A stretch of DNA of 64,000 nt. Source: Hyphobacterium sp. CCMP332 (GTDB lineage Bacteria > Pseudomonadota > Alphaproteobacteria > Caulobacterales > Maricaulaceae). Both the position numbers and the translations under genes were made by a program. A model generated the notes under the pieces. That model did not search any database, was not told the DNA's origin, and saw only the letters and a program-made list of their open reading frames with translations. Shown here one piece after another: positions 34,494 through 42,849 of this stretch; the stretch's first letter is position 1, and each line of letters opens with the position of its first letter. The stretch is from NCBI RefSeq assembly GCF_014323565.1, contig NZ_CP058669.1:1391501-1455500 (forward strand), read 5' to 3'.

Positions 34494-37430
34494 TCAGTCT
34501 CCAGATTGTGGCCTCGCACTCCATACAACGAAGCGTGGCGGCTGATCCGTCGCCTCCTCCTGCAATTTTCCAAGGCAGGTTTCAAAAATTGTCCGAATGC
34601 CGTCGGCGCGAAGCTCGACGAACTCACCCAATGCCCGGATATCGCTCTGGCCGGCCACGTCCGACAGCCTTTGGGCAAAAGCTCTGGACGCTGAATAGGG
34701 ATCAAATCCGCTGCCGTGGGCCGTCCGGATGATCTGCGAAAGGTTGAGCCAGAGCCGCATGGACTGGCGCAAGGAATGCGCCTCCTCTGCTGTCAGCAGG
34801 CCGGCGGCCTCAAGCGCGGATATCTGAGCGGCTGTATCCACGCAGCGTTGATATTGCCCCCGCTGAGCCAGCAATAGCTGTCCGGTCTGGGCCAGAAACT
34901 CGATATCGAGGATTCCCCCCGGCCGGCGCTTTAAATCCCATGCCCCTTTGGCCGGACGCTCCCGCTCGAGGCGGCGCCGCATGTCCAGCACATCCTGGAC
35001 GATCTGTTCTGGCTCGGCCTCGCTGGTCAGCGCGCGCTCGATGTCTTCGCTGATCCGCTTCGTCAATTCCGCAGAACCCGAAATCACGCGCGCGCGCGTC
35101 AACGCCATGCGTTCCCAGGTCCACGCGCTCGCCTGATAATATTCCCCGAAACTCGACAGCCGAACGGCAACAGGCCCCGACTTACCCGAAGGGCGAAGCT
35201 GCATATCCGTGTCATACATGCTGCCCTCTTCCGTCGGCGACGACAGAGCGCTGACAAGGCGCTGCGTCAGCCGGGTGAAATAGGCCGGAGCAGCTCCGCC
35301 CTGGCCCTCGGCCGGATCGTAGATCACCATGATGTCGAGATCGGAATCCGCCGCCAGTTCATGACTGCCGAGTTTGCCAAGCCCCAGCACCGCGAATTCG
35401 CCGGGCGGCGGGCCATAGCGTTCCGTAATCTGTTTGCGCGCAACATCAGCCATCGCCCTGATCGCTATATCCGCCAACTGGCCAAAGGCCGCGCCGGCCG
35501 ATTTCGCATCGGCCCGCCCGACCAGAAGCTGCGACCCGATACGAAAGCGCTCCTCGCGAACCAGCCGCCGCCCGCGATTCATTGCGTCTTCGGTATCCAC
35601 TGCCTCCGCCATCTGATAGGCCATACGGTCCGCCAACTCGTCGGACTCATCCTCGCCAAGGGGAGTCGAAAAGCGCGTCTCCATCATGACATCCATGACA
35701 GCAGGGCGCTGCGCCAGTGTCGTCGCCATCCGCGGTGCCAGCCCGATAATCGCCACCAGCTCTCGCGCCAGAAGAGGCTCGTTTTCCAGCATCGACAAGG
35801 GCTGGACCCCCATCGGCAAACCCTCAATGAACGCGGCAAAGCGCGTGAAGGCCGAATCCGGTTCGCTCGTGTAGGACATGGCTCTCAAAAGGCGCGGCGC
35901 GACGCGCGTGAGCACTTGCCGCGCCCTGTTGGTACGCAGCGCCCTCGCCTTTCCCGCCAGCCAGGCATTCATGCGCGCCCAGGCCGTCTCCGGAAATTCG
36001 AAGCCCAGAGCGGACAGGGTCTCCAGGGTTTCCGCCGTCGGTTCCACGCCGGTAAAGACCAGACTGCCCGACTCATCGGCCAGACTGTCTTCATGGGAGA
36101 ACTGACGGGAGAACGCCGCATGGACGCCCTGTAACGTCTCGACGATTTGCGAATCCAGCGCTGCCACTGACGGCAACCCGGCCAGATATGCGATGGCGGT
36201 CCGGCGCTGATCATCAACGGGCAGAGTCTGCGTCTGTTCGTCCGCAATCATCTGAATGCGGTGCTCGACCATGCGCAAAAAGCGATAATGGGTCTGGAGC
36301 ACATCGGCGCTATCCCGATCAATGACATCGGCATCGGCCAGTGCGGTCAGCGCCTGATAGGGCGACCCCAGCCGCAAGGCCGGCAGCCGCCCGCCCATCA
36401 CCAATTGCGGCACCTGCGCATAAAATTCGATCTCGCGAATTCCGCCCCGGCCCAGCTTGAGGTCGTGGCCCCCCGGCCGGATTTTCGCGCGGTCCCCGAC
36501 CGCCTGAATTTGGCGGGCCAGGGAATGGATATCCTCGACCGCCGCATAATCCAGCGTGCGCCGCCAGATGAAAGGCCGCATATCTTCGAGGAAATGACCG
36601 GCCGCTTCCCTGTCGCCAGCACAGGCTCTTGCCTTGATATAGGCAGCACGTTCCCAGTTCTGCCCGAGAGATTCATAGTAATTCATCGCTGCCGTCACCG
36701 ACATGATGGGCGGCGTCGCGGACGGGTCCGGACGAAGGCGAAGATCAACGCGAAAGACATATCCGTCGGGCGTATTGTCCTCCAGCAACCGCACCAGCGA
36801 TTTGATCAGGCGCGGCAATCTTTTGCCCGGGTCTTCCGCGACAGGTCCGGTCAGGAGGTCCGGATCAAAAAGGGCAACAAGGTCGATATCGCTGGAAAAA
36901 TTGAGTTCGCTCGCGCCCAGCTTCCCCAGAGCCAGAATGAAAACGCCCGGAATCGGGTTGTCCGAGTCTGAATACGGTGCAAACTTTTCCGCTTCCGCGC
37001 CCAGTCGGACCAGTCCGGCCAAACCGGCCCTGACACAGGCATCCGCAAATTCCGAAAGAATGGAAGCCGCCTTCATCACCGCCAGCGCGCCGGATATCTC
37101 TGCAAGACCAAGCGCCAGATGGGCATCGCCTTTCAGCGCGCGCAGACTGGAAGCGAGCTTTTCCTCGGTCGCGGCGGTCTCGGCCGCTTCCATGACCTTG
37201 CGGGATAATCCGCCAAGAACGTGGCGGACATTCTGCTCTGCCAATTGCGCCAGCAAAGCCTCGCGCGTTCTTGCCAGCCGGGCAAGATAGGGCGAGTTGG
37301 CAAACACCGTATCAAGAAAACCCATATCAACAGGGCGCAAGGCCTCCGGATAGCGACACGGCCGTTCGTGAAGCTGAACGTCGATCGGGTTGAATGAGCG
37401 AAGTGCGAAAAGAGTGTCAGCGAGTGTCAT
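34494..37430 (-). CDS. glnE: Bifunctional glutamine synthetase adenylyltransferase/deadenylase
   Basis: The protein has 978 residues, the usual length. It carries two nucleotidyltransferase domains: the deadenylase half with LGKLGASELNFSSDIDL (about 170-187) and the adenylylase half with LGLGKLGSHELAADSDLD (about 688-705). Both have the G-S/A-x-ELxxxSDxD motif. It attaches or removes AMP on glutamine synthetase in response to PII and glutamine. It is preceded by the kinase of a two-component system and followed after one base by the EF-hand gene. A hairpin ends four bases before its ATG and no clear ribosome site is visible. Confidence 0.96.
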   Translation of the reverse strand: MTLADTLFALRSFNPIDVQLHERPCRYPEALRPVDMGFLDTVFANSPYLARLARTREALLAQLAEQNVRHVLGGLSRKVMEAAETAATEEKLASSLRALKGDAHLALGLAEISGALAVMKAASILSEFADACVRAGLAGLVRLGAEAEKFAPYSDSDNPIPGVFILALGKLGASELNFSSDIDLVALFDPDLLTGPVAEDPGKRLPRLIKSLVRLLEDNTPDGYVFRVDLRLRPDPSATPPIMSVTAAMNYYESLGQNWERAAYIKARACAGDREAAGHFLEDMRPFIWRRTLDYAAVEDIHSLARQIQAVGDRAKIRPGGHDLKLGRGGIREIEFYAQVPQLVMGGRLPALRLGSPYQALTALADADVIDRDSADVLQTHYRFLRMVEHRIQMIADEQTQTLPVDDQRRTAIAYLAGLPSVAALDSQIVETLQGVHAAFSRQFSHEDSLADESGSLVFTGVEPTAETLETLSALGFEFPETAWARMNAWLAGKARALRTNRARQVLTRVAPRLLRAMSYTSEPDSAFTRFAAFIEGLPMGVQPLSMLENEPLLARELVAIIGLAPRMATTLAQRPAVMDVMMETRFSTPLGEDESDELADRMAYQMAEAVDTEDAMNRGRRLVREERFRIGSQLLVGRADAKSAGAAFGQLADIAIRAMADVARKQITERYGPPPGEFAVLGLGKLGSHELAADSDLDIMVIYDPAEGQGGAAPAYFTRLTQRLVSALSSPTEEGSMYDTDMQLRPSGKSGPVAVRLSSFGEYYQASAWTWERMALTRARVISGSAELTKRISEDIERALTSEAEPEQIVQDVLDMRRRLERERPAKGAWDLKRRPGGILDIEFLAQTGQLLLAQRGQYQRCVDTAAQISALEAAGLLTAEEAHSLRQSMRLWLNLSQIIRTAHGSGFDPYSASRAFAQRLSDVAGQSDIRALGEFVELRADGIRTIFETCLGKLQEEATDQPPRFVVWSARPQSGD

Positions 37431-37434
37431 AAGA

Positions 37435-37452
37435 CGAAGCCTTACTGCTTCG
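37435..37452 (-). promoter_or_regulatory. Hairpin immediately before the glnE start codon
   Basis: CGAAGC-AGTAAG-GCTTCG (minus strand) forms a perfect six-pair stem in the 40-base gap between the kinase stop and glnE, four bases from the ATG. It could be a weak terminator or a structure limiting ribosome access. Confidence 0.35.
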
Positions 37453-37470
37453 CGCTCAATTTCAAGCCCT

Positions 37471-38883
37471 CTATTCGTCAGCCGGGAAGATCATGGCAAT
37501 CCGCAAGCCCGGTCCATGACCATCGACGCCGCCGGCACCTTCATCCAGCATCAGCGCGGCACCGTGCACATCGGCAATGGCCTTAACGAGACTCAATCCC
37601 AGGCCGGAGCCGGGCTGATTGCGCGATTTTTCGAGACGGACAAAGCGTTGGGTCACACGTATGCGATCCGCTTCAAGGATGCCCGGACCGGTATCGGTGA
37701 CTGAAATCTCCACTCGGCCATCGCTGCACCGGCGCAAGCGCAACTGGATCGCCCCGCCTTCGGGCGTGTATTTGACGGCGTTATCCAGCATGTTCGCCAT
37801 GGCCTGGGAGACGAGACTCTTATCGCCCCGGATTTCAAGTCCCGCTTCAACCTGCATGCCAAAACTGTGACCGCTATCCTCGCAAACGGGTTCGTAGAGT
37901 TCACCGATATCTGTCACCAGTGGCGCAGCATCGAAACTCTGGAAGGAATCGCGGCGCTCACCCGCTTCAATACGCGAAATGCTCAGGATCGCATTGAAGA
38001 CGCCGAGCAATTCATCGGAATCACTGAGGGCCTGCTCCAATGCGGCCTGGCGGCTCTGATGATCACCATCATCGCGCAAGGCATCTTCCAACCGGTTGCG
38101 CATTCGCGTGAGAGGAGATCGCAAATCATGCGCGATGGAATCGCCGACATTGCGCATCCTCTGCATCAGCTCTTCCAGCCGCTCCAGCATGCCATTGAAG
38201 TTGGCCGACAATTCATCGAGTTCGTCGCCGGATCCATTGCGCGGGGCGCGCGGTGATAGATCACCGCCCTTCACCGTTCGGGCCACGGCGTTGATGGCAT
38301 CAAGGCGGCGCGAAAACCGGCGGCTGACGACAACACCCGACGCGATACCCAGCGCGATAACCAGCGCGGATGCGATCAGAATGGCGCGCAACATCCGGCC
38401 GATCAGCCGGTCTTCGTCTTCAAAATCCACGCCGATGAAAACGGAATAACCGTCTCCGACCTCTACCAGCCGGGCCCGGGCCCGGCGGCTGTCGCGGGCA
38501 TCATCTTCCTCGCCGGCCGGGGCCCGCCCATAGACGAAATCCAGCCAGCCCTCACTATCCGGCAGAGTATCCGGCATCCCGTTGAGATTGCCGGACAAAA
38601 CGCGGCCATTCGGGTTGATCAGCAGATAGAGGAAATCACTTCCGCCAACGGTTCGTTGCAGAATGTAGCGATTAACCCCGTCTATTCCGGAAGCCTCGAA
38701 CCGCCGTTCAACTGCAGCAAATTCATCCAGAATGACGGCGTCCGTGCGCCGCATCGCGGCACCCGCCGACGCAGCATAGACAAAAGCGAGAATCAGAAAG
38801 CTGGACAGGGCAAACAGCGCCGCCGACAACAAGGTCAGACGGAAAGCAGTCGTTCTGACGAAAGACGGCAGGTGCCGTGTCAT
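37471..38883 (-). CDS. Membrane sensor histidine kinase with HAMP domain, partner of the 38901 regulator
   Basis: The protein has 470 residues. TM1 is at about 18-40, a periplasmic loop at about 41-165 and TM2 at about 166-187. A HAMP domain with RRFSRRLDAINAVARTVKGGDL follows. HisKA has phosphoacceptor His252 in DSIAHDLRSPLTRMRN, and the ATPase domain has DTGPGILEADR and GSGLGLSLVKAI. It has the architecture of envelope-stress or TCS kinases near degP in alphaproteobacteria. It starts 17 bases after the response regulator stop. The signal sensed is unknown; adjacency to DegP suggests envelope state. Confidence 0.9.
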   Translation of the reverse strand: MTRHLPSFVRTTAFRLTLLSAALFALSSFLILAFVYAASAGAAMRRTDAVILDEFAAVERRFEASGIDGVNRYILQRTVGGSDFLYLLINPNGRVLSGNLNGMPDTLPDSEGWLDFVYGRAPAGEEDDARDSRRARARLVEVGDGYSVFIGVDFEDEDRLIGRMLRAILIASALVIALGIASGVVVSRRFSRRLDAINAVARTVKGGDLSPRAPRNGSGDELDELSANFNGMLERLEELMQRMRNVGDSIAHDLRSPLTRMRNRLEDALRDDGDHQSRQAALEQALSDSDELLGVFNAILSISRIEAGERRDSFQSFDAAPLVTDIGELYEPVCEDSGHSFGMQVEAGLEIRGDKSLVSQAMANMLDNAVKYTPEGGAIQLRLRRCSDGRVEISVTDTGPGILEADRIRVTQRFVRLEKSRNQPGSGLGLSLVKAIADVHGAALMLDEGAGGVDGHGPGLRIAMIFPADE

Positions 38884-38900
38884 GCTCTCACGCTCCGGGC

Positions 38901-39572
38901 TCAGGCCTGAAGCCGATACCCTGCCCCGCGCACGGTGTGAAGCAAAGCGTCATCAAACGGTTTGTCGATCTTGGATCGCAAACGCGAGATATGCACATCG
39001 ATGACATTGGTCTGGGGGTCAAAATGATAATCCCATACCTTTTCCAGCAACATGGTGCGCGTCACGACCTGACCGGAATGCTTCATGAGAAACTCCAGCA
39101 GTCGAAATTCGCGCGGCTGCAGCAGGATTTCCTCACCACCGCGAACAACGGTCCGCGCCAGAAGGTCCATTTCCAGATCGCCAACAACCAGCTTGGTCCG
39201 CACCGCTTCCGGATCACGGCGGCGGGCCAGCGCTTCAACGCGAGCCAAGAGTTCTGCGAAGGCATAGGGCTTGACGAGATAGTCATCGCCGCCTGCCTTC
39301 AGGCCTTCGACCCGGTGATCAACTTCACCCAGCGCCGACAGGATCAGGACCGGGGACGAGACGCCTTCATCGCGAAGGGATTCAATGACGGAGAGGCCAT
39401 CCAGTTTTGGCAACATGCGGTCAACGACAAGAATGTCGTATTCCGCCGAGCGCCCCATGGCGAGGCCCTCCTCACCATCCGCAGCATGATCGACCACATG
39501 GCCGGATTCCTTGAGACCCTTGCGGATGTAATTCGCTGCCTCGCGGTCATCTTCGATGATCAGGATACGCAT
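38901..39572 (-). CDS. OmpR-family response regulator downstream of degP
   Basis: The protein has 223 residues. It has a receiver with Asp8/Asp9 and phosphoacceptor Asp51 (ILVVDRMLP), the conserved YLVKPY lysine, and a C-terminal winged helix with LQPREFRLLEFLMKHSGQVVTR and VIDVHISRLRSKID. It controls transcription with the downstream kinase. It starts 26 bases after the degP stop, so protease, regulator and kinase probably form one transcript. Targets are unknown; degP itself is a reasonable guess. Confidence 0.93.
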   Translation of the reverse strand: MRILIIEDDREAANYIRKGLKESGHVVDHAADGEEGLAMGRSAEYDILVVDRMLPKLDGLSVIESLRDEGVSSPVLILSALGEVDHRVEGLKAGGDDYLVKPYAFAELLARVEALARRRDPEAVRTKLVVGDLEMDLLARTVVRGGEEILLQPREFRLLEFLMKHSGQVVTRTMLLEKVWDYHFDPQTNVIDVHISRLRSKIDKPFDDALLHTVRGAGYRLQA

Positions 39573-39598
39573 TTTTCCGGCCTTTTCTGTTGTTAGCG

Positions 39599-41080
39599 CT
39601 AAACGCGATCCAGCGTCAGCGCGACATAGCGCTGGCCGGTGTCGTTCTGAACAAGGAGAAGAATGGCTGTGCGGCCATCTTCGCGCGCTTCATCAATGGC
39701 ATTTTGCAAATCATCGAGGTCGGAGAGGTCTTCTCCCCCGGCTTCCAGGATGACATCGCCCGGACGCAAGCCTTTTTGCGCGGCTTCACTGTTTGGCTGA
39801 AGGTCCACGACAACAATACCCGTCTCGGCCGTCACACCGAGGCGATCAAGGCCCTCCGAACCTGCGGGAACCACCTGCATTCCGAAGAAGACCGTCTGGG
39901 GCGCATCATCCGGCTCGATCGACTGCATCGTACTCAGATCAGTTTCCGCAGGACGATCGCCCAGCGTGGCGCGAACAACGACATTCTCTCCGTCGCGAAT
40001 GACATTGAAGGTCACCTCGGTTCCGGCACCGATACTGCCCACGCGGCGCGTCAGTTCAGCAGAGCCGTCAACACTTTGACCATTGACTGCGGTGATCACG
40101 TCCATCCGCTCGAAGCCGGCATCATCCGCCGGACCACCCGCGACAATGGACGACACGATCGCGCCGCGTTGTTCATCCAGCCCCAGACCTTCAGCAATAT
40201 CATCGGTGACATTCTGGATCTGAACGCCCAGCCAGCCGCGCGCAACGCGGCCATCGGCCAGCAATTGATCGACAATGTTGGCCGCAATATCAGACGGAAT
40301 CGCAAAACCGATCCCGACATTGCCACCGGAGGGCGAGAAAATCTGGGAATTCACGCCTACCACTTCACCATCAAGGCTGAAGGTCGGGCCACCGGAATTC
40401 CCGCGATTGATCGGCGCATCCACCTGCAGGAAGTTGTTATAGACGCTGGAGGGAAGCTCACGCCCCGTCGCCGAAACGATACCCGCCGTTGCCGTGCCAC
40501 CAAGGCCGAAAGGGTTGCCGACCGCGACAACCCAGTCACCGACGCGGATCGACGGATTGCGATCCAACACCACGAAGGGGAAATCTGGCGTGTCATCGGT
40601 CTCAACGCGAAGCAGAGCGATATCCGTCAAGGGATCTGTGCCGATCACTTCAGCGGGGTATTCTTCGCCATTGGACAAAGACACGGTAATTTCAGCTGCA
40701 TTTTCGACCACGTGGTTGTTTGTGACAACATGACCTTCAGCTGAAACAAAAAAGCCTGACCCGAGCGAGCGGCCTTCGCGCTGTTGTGGCTGATTGGGGA
40801 ATTGGCGCTCAAACCATTCGCGAAATTGCGGCGGCATGCCCTCGACATTCGGGACGGCGTTGCCCTGCGGGCCCATCGGCGCGGTGATCCGCGCATTGAT
40901 CGACACAACAGACGGGCTCACATCTTCAATCAGATCGGCAAATGACATCGGCGCGCCCGCCGGAACCGCCGCCGCATAGCGTGGCGCGTCTTCCGTCTGT
41001 GCAAAGGCCATAGGGCTGGTCAGAGCCAGAGCGGCAATGGCGGCCGGGATGATCGAGAAATGGCGAAGTCTGGAAAACAT
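39599..41080 (-). CDS. degP: Do-family periplasmic serine protease/chaperone
   Basis: The protein has 493 residues. The signal peptide cleaves near AFAQ (residue 28). The trypsin-like domain shows the triad His123 (TNNHVV), Asp153 (LTDIAL) and Ser229 (INRGNSGGP). Two PDZ domains follow at about 290-390 and 410-490, the second with GLRPGDVILEAGG. It degrades or refolds damaged envelope proteins. It is followed by a two-component system and preceded by a 114-base gap that should hold its promoter. No cytochrome or metal site is present. Confidence 0.94.
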   Translation of the reverse strand: MFSRLRHFSIIPAAIAALALTSPMAFAQTEDAPRYAAAVPAGAPMSFADLIEDVSPSVVSINARITAPMGPQGNAVPNVEGMPPQFREWFERQFPNQPQQREGRSLGSGFFVSAEGHVVTNNHVVENAAEITVSLSNGEEYPAEVIGTDPLTDIALLRVETDDTPDFPFVVLDRNPSIRVGDWVVAVGNPFGLGGTATAGIVSATGRELPSSVYNNFLQVDAPINRGNSGGPTFSLDGEVVGVNSQIFSPSGGNVGIGFAIPSDIAANIVDQLLADGRVARGWLGVQIQNVTDDIAEGLGLDEQRGAIVSSIVAGGPADDAGFERMDVITAVNGQSVDGSAELTRRVGSIGAGTEVTFNVIRDGENVVVRATLGDRPAETDLSTMQSIEPDDAPQTVFFGMQVVPAGSEGLDRLGVTAETGIVVVDLQPNSEAAQKGLRPGDVILEAGGEDLSDLDDLQNAIDEAREDGRTAILLLVQNDTGQRYVALTLDRV

Positions 41081-41194
41081 GGGATTTCAGTCCTCTCGCA
41101 GGTTTGAAGTTCTGTCAGGCAATGTGTCGCCTCGCGGATATCATCGAGATGTCCGCTTTCTTACGAAAACATTACCAATGGTAGTCGTGTGAGC

Positions 41195-42418
41195 TCAATC
41201 GACAAGGCGGGATCGCACCTTGACCTCGGAATGAAGCGTTTTTTGAACCGGACAACGGTCCGCTATCTCCAGCAATCTCTGCCGCTGCGCTTCATCCAGC
41301 CCGCCTTCGAGCCGGATGGTTTTATCAAACACATCAATCTTTGCATCCTTGCCCTGCTCGCAGCTTTCACAATCCTCGGCGTGGCTCTTGTTGTGGACGA
41401 CCGTCACCGTGACCCGGTCCAGAGGCAATTTCTTGTGCCGCGCATACATACGGATCGTCATGGAGGTACATGCCGCCAGCCCGGCGGACACGTAGCCATA
41501 AGGCGTCATGCCGGAATTATCACCGCCAACAGAGCCCGGCTCATCGGCGAGCAGGGAGAAATCCTGATTCACCACCCAGTTCTGGAACTTGCCCAACCCG
41601 GTTTCCTGCACCACGACGCCATCCCTGACCGGCTTGGGTGGCGCGGGAAGCGGGTCCGCCGCCGCATAGCGTTCTGCCCACGCCGAAATCACATCGGCAA
41701 CGTGAACGGCATCGCTTTCACGCGTCAGCAAATGGTCGGCGTTATCCAGACTGAGGAAACTTTTCGGGTGCCTCGCGGCAACAAACAGACGTGAGGCGTT
41801 ATCAATGCTGACCGTCTGATCAATCGGCGAATGGCAGATCAGGATCGATGCCTTCAGATTGCCAACAGCCTCTTCCAGCGTGTGGCCGGCTATGTCATCC
41901 AGGAATTGTTGTTTGATCTTGAAGGGGCGTCCGGCCAGCGACACCGTCGCCTCACCCTTCTCGTTGATCTCGTCCAACGAGGCGGCGAACTGGTCCGTGA
42001 TGTGTTCGGCATCAGCAGGCGCGCCAATTGTCGCGACAGCTTTGACAGAGGAAATACGATGCGCGGCGGCGATAACGGCAGACCCCCCGAGACTGTGGCC
42101 GATCAATATCGCGGGCGCTTCATATTCGGAGGCCAGATGTTCCGCCGCTTTCACCAGATCATCGATGTTGGACGAAAAATTCGTATTGGCGAAATCACCT
42201 TCGGACTGTCCCAGCCCGGTAAAGTCGAACCGGAGAACCGCAATGCCTTCCCGCGTCAGACGGCGGGCGACGCGGGAGGCTGCGTGAATATCCTTGGAAC
42301 AGGAGAAACAGTGCGCGAAAAGCGCGTAGGCGCGCGGCTTGCCATTCGGCAATTCCAGCCTCGCAGCCAGCGTGTCGCCCAGCGCACCCTGGAATTCGAT
42401 TTTTTCGGATTGCGGCAT
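41195..42418 (-). CDS. Alpha/beta hydrolase fused to an OsmC-type peroxidase domain
   Basis: The protein has 407 residues in two domains. Residues 1-250 are a serine hydrolase with the nucleophile elbow GHSLGG (Ser109) and a likely catalytic His229 in NADHLL. Residues about 265-407 are OsmC/Ohr-like, with the peroxidatic cysteine pair at Cys317 (AACTSM) and Cys389 (DRCPVQ). The C350-E-S-C353 pair preceded by a histidine is an extra feature of this fused subgroup. A role in hydroperoxide or acyl-group detoxification is likely; the natural substrate is unknown. It lies between ccmH and degP, a position I do not recall for this gene in rhizobia. Confidence 0.92.
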   Translation of the reverse strand: MPQSEKIEFQGALGDTLAARLELPNGKPRAYALFAHCFSCSKDIHAASRVARRLTREGIAVLRFDFTGLGQSEGDFANTNFSSNIDDLVKAAEHLASEYEAPAILIGHSLGGSAVIAAAHRISSVKAVATIGAPADAEHITDQFAASLDEINEKGEATVSLAGRPFKIKQQFLDDIAGHTLEEAVGNLKASILICHSPIDQTVSIDNASRLFVAARHPKSFLSLDNADHLLTRESDAVHVADVISAWAERYAAADPLPAPPKPVRDGVVVQETGLGKFQNWVVNQDFSLLADEPGSVGGDNSGMTPYGYVSAGLAACTSMTIRMYARHKKLPLDRVTVTVVHNKSHAEDCESCEQGKDAKIDVFDKTIRLEGGLDEAQRQRLLEIADRCPVQKTLHSEVKVRSRLVD

Positions 42419-42496
42419 GAATTGTCTCCTCGGTCCTGCCGAGGGATTTGGGCCCTATCGGGTCCGCCTGCAAGTCAAACCGCTATAACACTTTCG

Positions 42497-42847
42497 TCAC
42501 TTCCTGCGCGAAGCAACGCCCACCAGCGTCGCTCCGATCAGCAAGAATACCAGCGGGACGATGTAAAGCGGTGCCGTTCGTGCCGACAGGCGGGGCCGCA
42601 TCAGCACCTCGTCACCATATCGTTGAGCCAGGGCGATACGGATCGAATCGGGTTCGGCACCGAGGCCGATCTGGGTCCGGACAAACAGGCGCATATCCTG
42701 CGCCAGCGCCGCGTCGGAATCCGCAATCGATTGCCCGTCGCAAACAACGCAGCGAATCTCCTGCATCAGGTGTGCCGCTTCCATTTCCTCGGCGGGCGTC
42801 AACTCAACAGATTGAAGCAACAAGGCCAATGCCATCATCTTCAACAT
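42497..42847 (-). CDS. ccmH: Cytochrome c maturation protein CcmH (CycL)
   Basis: The protein has 116 residues. An N-terminal signal-like helix is followed by the redox motif RCVVCDGQSI (Cys33 and Cys36), equivalent to the LRCxxCQxQSI of CcmH, and a C-terminal membrane anchor at about 90-110. It handles the reduced apocytochrome CXXCH cysteines at the periplasmic side before heme attachment. It starts two bases after the ccmF stop. ccmG is not between ccmF and ccmH, as expected for the cycHJKL arrangement; ccmABCD and ccmG must lie elsewhere. Confidence 0.94.
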   Translation of the reverse strand: MLKMMALALLLQSVELTPAEEMEAAHLMQEIRCVVCDGQSIADSDAALAQDMRLFVRTQIGLGAEPDSIRIALAQRYGDEVLMRPRLSARTAPLYIVPLVFLLIGATLVGVASRRK

Positions 42848-42849
42848 GT

